NCBI GenBank assembly: GCA_902780495.1
Contig: CACZFM010000008.1
Span: 32,577-96,576, forward strand
Source: an uncultured Bacteroidales bacterium
GTDB lineage: Bacteria; Bacteroidota; Bacteroidia; Bacteroidales; Paludibacteraceae
Direction: 5' to 3'
Length of the DNA: 64,000 nucleotides
Part shown: positions 26,740-33,897 of the stretch, piece after piece
How positions within the stretch are numbered: the stretch's first letter is position 1
How the letters are laid out: every line of letters begins with the position of its first letter
Notes under the pieces: generated by a model
What the model was told of the DNA's origin: nothing
The model's database searches: none
What the model saw: only the letters and a program-made list of their open reading frames with translations
Position numbers and translations under genes: made by a program

Positions 26740-28193
26740 GGAAATGGCTACTTCTCATAGGGTTTGTGGCAAGTGTGACGGCAATGAATGCCGCCCTCAA
26801 GAAAGATATCGGGATACTTCCGGATTCAGCTGCAGCTGAGATACGGAAAGTCAAAACAGGCTGGAACTTCGGTGTGCTGCCGTCTATTGCATACGATGCT
26901 GATTTGGGCTTTCAGGGCGGATTGTTAGGCAATGTGTATTTTTACGGCGATGGGACGCAGTATCCGGATTATATCCATTCGCTGTATTTAGAGGCCAGTT
27001 ACTCGACCAAGCATTACGGGATGGTTCGTTTCAACTATGACTCCAAATACCTGATACCGCATCACAGGCTGATGCTGGATGCGACTTATCTGCCGGAAGC
27101 CATGTGCGATTTCTACGGATATAACGGCTATCAGAGCCGGTATCAGTATGAATGGCAATATTGGAACAAAGACCCGCAGAAACGAGACTCCGCCTATATG
27201 TCGCGGGCATACTACAAGTATCGCAGGGACTTTTTCCGTGTGTCGATGGATGTTGAGCGCGAACTGCCGCATGACATGCGCGTTACGATGGGAATAGGCG
27301 TGTTGGGCTACCTGATTGGCAGGTGCAACTTCCAGATGCTGAACTCCACCATCAAGAAAGACAGTACGATGTATCTGGATCCGACCGTGGAAGGACTGTA
27401 TGACAAGTATGTGAGATGGGGTATATTGAACGAAGCCGAGAGAAAGGGCGGCTGGCATCCCTATCTGCGCATCGGTGCCACATACGACACGCGCGACCAA
27501 TTAGCCTGCCCGACACGCGGCATTCATGCGGATGTGTTCTTTACCTATACGGCGGCCTTCAACTCTCCGCATTACGGCCAGCAGGCAGATGCCGGTTATA
27601 ACCACCTGCAACTGAACTTCACCTTCCGACATTATGTGTCGGTATATAAAAACCGCGTTATCTTTGCCTATCGGGTAGGGTTGCAAAATCTGTTGGCCGG
27701 CAAAAGTCCATATTATCTAAATACGATGCTTAATACACAATTCATCAAGCGTGTGTTCTATGAAGGTCTGGGCGGCGGCAACTCTTTGCGCGGTGTACTT
27801 CGGAACCGCATTCTGGCGAACGGATATGCATATAGCAACATCGAATGGCGTTTCCGAATAGTGGATTTTGACATACGGCGGCAACATTTCTACATCGGAC
27901 TGACCCCGTTCTTCGATATGGGAATGGTGACACAGCCATATAAACTGGATGAGGAAGAGCTGAAACGAACTATAGATCAATGCAATGCGGAGGATGATAC
28001 CAATATAGACATAAATGATTTCTTCTCTTTCAAGAAATCGGATATCTATCGTCCGCACATGTCGGCGGGTATAGGGCTGAAGGCAGCAATGAACGAGAAC
28101 TTTGTGGTCTCTGTGGACTGGGCGGCTGCGTTTGACCAACAAGATTCGCGCGACCTGACCAACTTTTATATAAAGATGGGATATCTGTTCTAA
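26736..28193 (+). CDS. Omp85-superfamily outer-membrane barrel without POTRA
   Basis: Start at ATG 26736 inside ATGA, giving signal peptide MRKWLLLIGFVASVTAMNA. 485 residues. The mature part is a beta-barrel with alternating aromatic strands (LYLEASYSTKHYGMVRFNYDSKY) and a C-terminal Phe (FYIKMGYLF), as BAM substrates have. GGGNSLRGVLRNRILANG followed by SNIEWRFRIVDF resembles the conserved loop-strand of bacterial surface antigen (Bac_surface_Ag) barrels. No POTRA repeats precede it, so it is a stand-alone barrel, perhaps a patatin-less relative or a transport pore. Between an inner-membrane DUF819 protein and an SDR enzyme, it may act in envelope transport (inference). Confidence 0.7.
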   Translation: MRKWLLLIGFVASVTAMNAALKKDIGILPDSAAAEIRKVKTGWNFGVLPSIAYDADLGFQGGLLGNVYFYGDGTQYPDYIHSLYLEASYSTKHYGMVRFNYDSKYLIPHHRLMLDATYLPEAMCDFYGYNGYQSRYQYEWQYWNKDPQKRDSAYMSRAYYKYRRDFFRVSMDVERELPHDMRVTMGIGVLGYLIGRCNFQMLNSTIKKDSTMYLDPTVEGLYDKYVRWGILNEAERKGGWHPYLRIGATYDTRDQLACPTRGIHADVFFTYTAAFNSPHYGQQADAGYNHLQLNFTFRHYVSVYKNRVIFAYRVGLQNLLAGKSPYYLNTMLNTQFIKRVFYEGLGGGNSLRGVLRNRILANGYAYSNIEWRFRIVDFDIRRQHFYIGLTPFFDMGMVTQPYKLDEEELKRTIDQCNAEDDTNIDINDFFSFKKSDIYRPHMSAGIGLKAAMNENFVVSVDWAAAFDQQDSRDLTNFYIKMGYLF

Positions 28194-28219
28194 GCGAAGA
28201 AAATAAATACGAACAATAT

Positions 28220-29851
28220 ATGAAGACAATCTTTTTAACAGGTGCCACCGGTACAATGGGTTTTGCCGGTCTGCAAGAGATACTGCGTTATCCGAAGCAA
28301 TACAAGTTGCGAATTCTGGCTCGTCCGAGCGAGAAAAACAAGCGTCTGTTGGCACCCTATATGAATCAACTGGAGGTGGTTTGGGGTGATCTGACGCGCT
28401 ATGAGGATGTGCTGAAAGGTGTGACAGGTGCCGATGTTGTGCTGCATGTGGGTGGAATGGTGTCTCCTCAGGCGGATTATCGTCCTGCCGCTACGTTGCG
28501 CACCAATATCTCTGCCGCCGTCAATGTGCGGGATGCCGTGCTGGCACAGCCGGAAGACAAGCAACCCAAGGTGGTGTATATCGGTTCTGTTGCCCAAATG
28601 GGTGACCGCCGTGAACCCTTGCACTGGGGACGTGCCGGCGACCCAATCTGCGTGTCGGCATACGACCACTATGGTCTGACAAAAGCGATGGCGGAGCGTA
28701 TTATTACCGGTTCAACGATAAAGAATTGGGTGAGTCTCCGTCAATCCGGTATTCTGTATCCGGCCATTTTGAAGAACTATGACCCCATTATGTTCCATGT
28801 GCCGATTCGCGGTGTGCTGGAGTGGGCGACAGTGGAGGACAGCGGACGCTTGTTGGAGCGCGTGTGCCGTGAGGAAGTACCAGAGGAATTCTGGAATCGC
28901 TACTACAATATCGGCTCAGGCAAGGAATACCGTATATCCAATTACGAATTTGAGTGCCTGCTTCTTGGAGCCATCGGCTGTCCTAAGCCCGAAAAGATAT
29001 TTGCATCTCATTGGTTTACGACCCGTAATTTCCATGGGATGTGGTATAGTGACGGAGATAAATTGGAAGAGTATCTGCATTTCCGCGCCAATGTGCCGAT
29101 AAAAGAATACTTTAAACAACTCGCCCATTCAGATAGCCTACCGGCAGGACTTAAATATGCAGTCCGTTCAAAACTGGTGTATGCCTCACATCTTGTTCCT
29201 CATATTGTCAAACTGGCTATGTATGCTATGGCAACGAGCAAAGAGCATGGAACACAATGGTGGATTAAGCATAGAAAAGAGCAACGGATTCATGCTTATT
29301 ACGGTTCGATGGAGAAATACAAGGCAATTCCAGACTGGAAAGAGATGGATTTGAGCCACAATTCCGAGGAAGAAAGGAGAATGAACCACGGATATGACGA
29401 GCAGAAACCTCTCAATATGCTGACACTGGAGGACCTACAGCAAGCCGCCGCTTTCCGAGGAGGAAAATGTTTGGGACCAGTCGAAGAAGGGAAAAACGGT
29501 CAGGCACTGATAGATACCCCCATGCAATGGCAGTGCGCAGAGGGACATGAGTTTATTGCTACCCCTCGTTTGATTCTGCTAGGCGGACACTGGTGCCCTG
29601 AATGTTTTCCGTTCCCGTATGACGAGAAAGCAATTGCCGGTCTGAAAAAGCAATTGGCCCAGACAGATGCGGAAGGAAAGGCTATTTCTGCCGAAGAGCG
29701 TCTGCAGGTGCTTGGTTCGCTCAGAGAGCGTCCTTGGCAATGGGATAAAGAGAGCAAACGTAATCCATTCTTTGCGCAACTATGGGCTCCGTTGCATGAT
29801 GCCGACGAAGATAATATCTATAGTTCAGAAGTATTCACGGGGTGGGAGTAA
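28220..29851 (+). CDS. NAD(P)-dependent SDR/epimerase fused to a zinc-ribbon domain
   Basis: 543 residues. Residues 1-330 are an extended SDR: MKTIFLTGATGTMGFAG (GxxGxxG), ADVVLHVGGMVSP, VVYIGSVAQMG, catalytic YDHYGLTKAMAE (YxxxK), then an NIGSGKEYRI segment as in sugar epimerases. Residues about 400-543 are an unrelated tail with QCAEGHEFIATPRLILLGGH and WCPEC: C-x3-H...C-x2-C, likely one zinc site of the treble-clef type found in PF14311-like domains. The pair suggests an oxidoreductase with a nucleic-acid- or protein-binding tail; its substrate is unknown. It is third gene of the operon (26 bp gap), and its stop abuts that of the convergent helicase gene. Confidence 0.8.
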   Translation: MKTIFLTGATGTMGFAGLQEILRYPKQYKLRILARPSEKNKRLLAPYMNQLEVVWGDLTRYEDVLKGVTGADVVLHVGGMVSPQADYRPAATLRTNISAAVNVRDAVLAQPEDKQPKVVYIGSVAQMGDRREPLHWGRAGDPICVSAYDHYGLTKAMAERIITGSTIKNWVSLRQSGILYPAILKNYDPIMFHVPIRGVLEWATVEDSGRLLERVCREEVPEEFWNRYYNIGSGKEYRISNYEFECLLLGAIGCPKPEKIFASHWFTTRNFHGMWYSDGDKLEEYLHFRANVPIKEYFKQLAHSDSLPAGLKYAVRSKLVYASHLVPHIVKLAMYAMATSKEHGTQWWIKHRKEQRIHAYYGSMEKYKAIPDWKEMDLSHNSEEERRMNHGYDEQKPLNMLTLEDLQQAAAFRGGKCLGPVEEGKNGQALIDTPMQWQCAEGHEFIATPRLILLGGHWCPECFPFPYDEKAIAGLKKQLAQTDAEGKAISAEERLQVLGSLRERPWQWDKESKRNPFFAQLWAPLHDADEDNIYSSEVFTGWE

Positions 29852-31234
29852 CTACTCTTTCTCTGGCGGATTGAGGATATATACCTCAGATTTTGCCCGT
29901 GTGAGTGCCGTATAATACCAACGAAGGCGACTTTGTTCGTCTTCGTCAGGTATGGAATGTCCGGGATCAATGAATACGCGTTCCCATTGTCCTCCTTGCG
30001 CTTTGTGACAGGTAATAGCGTAGGCAAACCGCACTTGCAAAGCATTGAAATATGGCGATTTGCGAATTTGATCATCCAGTTCTTTACGATTACGGATTTC
30101 AGGATAATCTTCTGCGATGCGGTTGTAGAGCGTGTGCAAGAGGGTATTGTTGTCTTCGGGCGATGCGGTAGTAAGAGTGTCCTTCCATAATGTAGCATCT
30201 ATCTCCCAATCATAGTCAAGCAAACGAAGGGATGCATCTATGAAATGAAAGCCGTAGAGTTCACGTTCATTACGCAGGCGGATAATTTCCAATGTGTCTC
30301 CGTTGGCAAGGAAAGGAAGTCCTTCATAAGGTTGATTCCAGAAATAGTTATTACGGCAGACCATTAATCTATCGCCCGTGGAAAGCTCTTCTTCCCGAAA
30401 AAGAATCTGTGCCCTTACTCCTTGGTTATACAAATTGGCACGGCGGTTGCTGCGTGTTAAAATAACCGTTTCGGCAAGCCCGACTTCCTGATAGGCACGC
30501 TCCAATTCTCCGATAAAGTCTTGTGGGGGCATGAGATGTACATCGTTTTCTTCGGTAATAGTGATTTGTTGCGTTAGACGAATACGGGTGGCATTTTTTA
30601 GAATACCACTATCCAATGCTTGCCGTGCCACCTCTGTCAATGTGGAATACGAAAGATTCAGCCCATATCCTTGCAGGTAATCCGGATCCATCGCTTTGGA
30701 ATGTATTTGTCCGACAGGGGGCAATTGCCCCTCATCACCCAAAAGCAACAGTGAATTGGTCGAAGCAGTCAAACCGATAGTCTGATATACATAGCGAATC
30801 AGGTCGTCTATGAGCGAACCAGAACCGAAAACAGGATTGTCACGCTCGACAGAAATCAAACTTGCCTCATCCACGATAAATAGAGTGTGATGGAGCAGAT
30901 TGTCCGCTAAAGTGAAAGTTCCACTTCTCCCTTCTCGATATATCCATTTATGAATGGTATAGGCGGGTGTACCTGCATAGTGGCTCATTACTTTGGCCGC
31001 CCGTCCTGTCGGGGCAAGAAGGATACAATTCTGTTGAACTTGTTGCATTGCCCGAACAAGGGCCGAGACCAGAGATGTTTTTCCTGTGCCGGCATATCCG
31101 CGTAGTAAGAAAGCCTTGCGATCTGCAGAGGATGTGAGAAATGCGGCCAATTTTTGAATGGTTTCTAACTGTCCGTGATTGGCTTTGAAGGGTAATTGCC
31201 CACAAATCTGCGCTATTAGGAATTTTTCTATCAA
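29852..31234 (-). CDS. RecD/Pif1-like ATP-dependent DNA helicase
   Basis: 460 residues of a superfamily 1B helicase. LLRGYAGTGKTSLVSALV (about 44-61) is Walker A; FIVDEASLIS is Walker B; LLLGDEGQLPPVG is motif III; the C-terminal FAYAITCHKAQGGQWERV is the UvrD_C_2 motif V/VI region, followed by RWYYTALTRAKSEVY. There is no N-terminal RecD extension. It would unwind DNA 5' to 3' in repair or recombination. The only start that keeps the family N-terminus is TTG at 31234, which lies 5 bp from the -33 box of the divergent SRP RNA promoter. No promoter of its own was found, so it may use a non-canonical one. Confidence 0.85.
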   Translation of the reverse strand: MIEKFLIAQICGQLPFKANHGQLETIQKLAAFLTSSADRKAFLLRGYAGTGKTSLVSALVRAMQQVQQNCILLAPTGRAAKVMSHYAGTPAYTIHKWIYREGRSGTFTLADNLLHHTLFIVDEASLISVERDNPVFGSGSLIDDLIRYVYQTIGLTASTNSLLLLGDEGQLPPVGQIHSKAMDPDYLQGYGLNLSYSTLTEVARQALDSGILKNATRIRLTQQITITEENDVHLMPPQDFIGELERAYQEVGLAETVILTRSNRRANLYNQGVRAQILFREEELSTGDRLMVCRNNYFWNQPYEGLPFLANGDTLEIIRLRNERELYGFHFIDASLRLLDYDWEIDATLWKDTLTTASPEDNNTLLHTLYNRIAEDYPEIRNRKELDDQIRKSPYFNALQVRFAYAITCHKAQGGQWERVFIDPGHSIPDEDEQSRLRWYYTALTRAKSEVYILNPPEKE

Positions 31235-31239
31235 AATTA

Positions 31240-31271
31240 TTTGGTCAATTCAAAAAAATGTAGTACCTTTG
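31240..31271 (+). promoter_or_regulatory. Promoter of the SRP RNA
   Basis: TTTG (31240-31243), 20 nt, TACCTTTG (31264-31271). The RNA 5' end is about 10 nt downstream. Confidence 0.85.
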
Positions 31272-31281
31272 CACCCGATTT

Positions 31282-31378
31282 GGGTAAGTCCTATACGACC
31301 AGCTCCCTCCGAATTCCCCCAGGTCTTGACCGAAGCAAGGGTAGGAGGTCGTAGCGGTGCGATATAGATAGCTTACCC
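31282..31378 (+). ncRNA. ffs: Signal recognition particle RNA (4.5S-type)
   Basis: A 97-nt hairpin RNA. GGGTAAG (31282-31288) pairs with CTTACCC (31372-31378), CGACC with GGTCG further in. The apical domain contains CAGG on the 5' side and AGCA on the 3' side, the pair that forms the symmetric loop bound by Ffh. The tip between them is UC-UUGACC-GA rather than the usual GGAA tetraloop. It lacks the Alu domain, as in most non-Firmicute bacteria. It ends in T6-C-T8, an intrinsic terminator using the closing stem. Confidence 0.88.
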
Positions 31379-31417
31379 TTTTTTCTTTTTTTTATATTTG
31401 GTGGTGCGTTGTTTTTA

Positions 31418-32479
31418 CTATTGTAATTTAGTCCCTAATAGAGTGTACCAGATGCCGTCCCGAACAATGTATAATTGGCCATGACGGAGTATCTTTTGTG
31501 TATTCCCCGATGCCGGTTGAGTGCTTTCATGATAATCGGTCGAATCATCCTTTCCCATCAGATAGGCACGGTAGGCATCAGGGATGCCGTATCCCAATAG
31601 ATTGTCAGGATTGTTATATTGGTGGGCAGAACGTATAATGAGATCACGTATTTGCATGGCTGTTTTATCGGGGAGAGCTTGCCATAGGCATGCCGCCATA
31701 CCCGCGATTTCAGGACAAGCGTATGATGTACCCCTACCAGTGCGGACTTCTCCTGTATTCAGATTAAGGTAGTGTGTATCCTCTCCCCACGCTGATACGT
31801 CCGGTTTAATTCGCCCGTCGGCAGTAGGTCCATAACCAGAAAAAGAAGCGTGGATGCTATCAATACGGCATGCACCGACCGTAAGAATACTATCTGCATC
31901 GGAAGGGCATGTGATATAGTGCCAAGCGCCATCGCCATAGTTTCCTGCTGCAATACAAACCAACTTTCCGCGTCGTGCGAGTTCGGTTGCTGTTCGTGAT
32001 GCGATATTGGCCTTACCTGTCATGTCTGCGTATGTAAAGTCGTTAATACCCCCATCGAACGTTGCATATCCGAGTGAGATAGTCAAAATATCCGCGCCCA
32101 ATGAGTCTGCGATAAGCATGCCTTTTGCCACTCGTTCGACTTCACCATAATACTCGTATGGAAGGTCTTCGGTACGAATGATGATAAAATTTGCATCGGG
32201 CGCTGTTCCTGTAAAGTTAGGAAGATCGGCGGCTATGATACTTAAACAATTGGCACCATGTGTGTTATTGGGATCGGAAAATATGTCAGGGCGGTTGATA
32301 GAATCCTGTTTAAGAAGGTCGTACACATGTAAAATTTTGTCTTGCCGGATATAATCGGGGTTGTTTGCCCTATAGAAACCGCAGTCAATAACGGCTATGG
32401 TGATACCCTCTCCCCGAAACCCTTGTTCGTGAAGGTTTTGCAGACCGAGTATAAGCGATGTAAGAAGTGTCAAAAGCAT
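31418..32479 (-). CDS. Compact exported subtilisin-like serine protease (S8)
   Basis: 353 residues. The catalytic triad is intact: Asp32 (IAVIDCGF), His74 (NTHGANCLS) and Ser252 (GTSYACPEIAG), with oxyanion Asn in CIAAGNYGDG. The N-terminus MLLTLLTSLILG is a short hydrophobic segment running straight into the catalytic domain, so the usual I9 propeptide is absent. The C-terminus TQKILRHGQLYIVRDG then YTLLGTKLQ is the short sorting-type tail shared with other exported proteins of the window. It is therefore probably secreted. Last gene of the pepT operon, 16 bp after rlmD. Confidence 0.85.
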   Translation of the reverse strand: MLLTLLTSLILGLQNLHEQGFRGEGITIAVIDCGFYRANNPDYIRQDKILHVYDLLKQDSINRPDIFSDPNNTHGANCLSIIAADLPNFTGTAPDANFIIIRTEDLPYEYYGEVERVAKGMLIADSLGADILTISLGYATFDGGINDFTYADMTGKANIASRTATELARRGKLVCIAAGNYGDGAWHYITCPSDADSILTVGACRIDSIHASFSGYGPTADGRIKPDVSAWGEDTHYLNLNTGEVRTGRGTSYACPEIAGMAACLWQALPDKTAMQIRDLIIRSAHQYNNPDNLLGYGIPDAYRAYLMGKDDSTDYHESTQPASGNTQKILRHGQLYIVRDGIWYTLLGTKLQ

Positions 32480-32494
32480 AGTATTTACAGGATA

Positions 32495-33895
32495 TTAGTT
32501 TCGTCTTTCCAATACAACAACATTCTCCACATGCTGAGTGTGGGGAAACATATCAACGGGTTGTACGGTCGTTATTCGATAGGATGTATCAAGGAGATTG
32601 AGATCGCGCGCTTGTGTGGCAGGATTGCAACTGACATAAACGATACGTTGCGGCGCTGCTTTAAGAATAACCTCCACTACATCAGGATGCATGCCAGCAC
32701 GAGGGGGGTCAGTGATGATAACATCGGGATGCCCATGCTGTGCAATAAATTCTTCATTGAGAATGTCTTTCATGTCTCCTGCGAAGAAAAGGGTGTTGTC
32801 CAAGTTATTAAAACGAGCATTCTCTTGTGCATCTTCAATGGCTTCAGGCACATACTCGATTCCGATAACTTTTCGTGCTTTCCGCGCTATGAATTGGGCA
32901 ATTGTTCCTGTGCCGGTGTAAAGATCATACACAAGTTCTTCTCCCGTCAGTTTTGCGCCCATGCGCGCGACTTTGTATAGTTCGTACGCTTGTTCGGTAT
33001 TCGTCTGATAGAAGGACTTTGGACCAACTTTGAAGTGTAGGTCTTCCATTGTTTCGATGATATGGTCTTTCCCCCAGAAAGTGAGAACTTCTTGATCCCC
33101 AATTGTGTCGTTCTGCTTGAGATTAACACAATACATCAAACTCACAATTTCGGGAAATTGCTCATGGATAAACTGCAACAATGCATAACCTTCTTCTGTT
33201 ATTGGCTCACCGAAGACAAGGACTAACATTACTTCTCCTGCCTGATTGGTACGTATCATCAAGTTGCGCAATTGTCCGATGTGCGTTCTCTCGTTGTAGA
33301 AAGTCAGATTGTTCTCAACGGCAAATGTACGAATGGTATTGCGAATGCGGTTGTTGATATCGGGCATGAGATGACATTCTTCGATATTAAGTACCTTATC
33401 AAAACAATTTGGGATATGGAAGCCAAGCCCGGGGGTAAAAGGAACTCCCTGTTTCATTTCTTCGGGGGTAAGCCACTGATGATCTGCAAAAGTGAACTCC
33501 AATTTATTGCGATAGGCATAAATATGGCGACTGCCAATAATGGGGTTGATAGCAGGTAGTTCGACCTTTCCAATCCGAGTGAGATTATCTGTGACTTGCT
33601 GCTGTTTCCATCGCAATTGTTCCTCATAAGGCAATATCTGCCATTTGCAACCGCCACAAGTTCCATAATGCCGGCATACAGCCTCACAACGTTTGTTGGA
33701 CGGCTTGACGATGTCTAATACACGCGCTTCCATGAAACTGTGTTTTTTGCGTGTTACCTGCAGGTTGACAATGTCACCGGGTACGCAGTAAGGCACAAAC
33801 ACCACCTGATCATCAATGCGTGTCAGGGCTTTGCCTTCGGCTGCTACGTCTGTAATAAGGACATTTTCAAGTATGGGCAAGTTCTTTTTCTTCAT
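32495..33895 (-). CDS. rlmD: 23S rRNA (uracil-5-)-methyltransferase RlmD (RumA)
   Basis: Start at ATG 33895 (MKKKNLPILENVLITDVAAE), just after the upstream stop. The N-terminal TRAM domain contains ALTRIDDQVVFVPYCVPGD. A Cys cluster (CEAVCRHYGTCGGCKW) would hold the 4Fe-4S centre. The SAM-binding motif is VYDLYTGTGTIAQFIA, then ITDPPRAGMH, and the nucleophile Cys lies in YVSCNPATQARDL. It uses SAM to make m5U in 23S rRNA. Length of about 466 is normal. It belongs to the RumA/TrmA group; the paralogue cannot be separated with certainty in Bacteroidota. Confidence 0.92.
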   Translation of the reverse strand: MKKKNLPILENVLITDVAAEGKALTRIDDQVVFVPYCVPGDIVNLQVTRKKHSFMEARVLDIVKPSNKRCEAVCRHYGTCGGCKWQILPYEEQLRWKQQQVTDNLTRIGKVELPAINPIIGSRHIYAYRNKLEFTFADHQWLTPEEMKQGVPFTPGLGFHIPNCFDKVLNIEECHLMPDINNRIRNTIRTFAVENNLTFYNERTHIGQLRNLMIRTNQAGEVMLVLVFGEPITEEGYALLQFIHEQFPEIVSLMYCVNLKQNDTIGDQEVLTFWGKDHIIETMEDLHFKVGPKSFYQTNTEQAYELYKVARMGAKLTGEELVYDLYTGTGTIAQFIARKARKVIGIEYVPEAIEDAQENARFNNLDNTLFFAGDMKDILNEEFIAQHGHPDVIITDPPRAGMHPDVVEVILKAAPQRIVYVSCNPATQARDLNLLDTSYRITTVQPVDMFPHTQHVENVVVLERRN

Positions 33896-33897
33896 AT

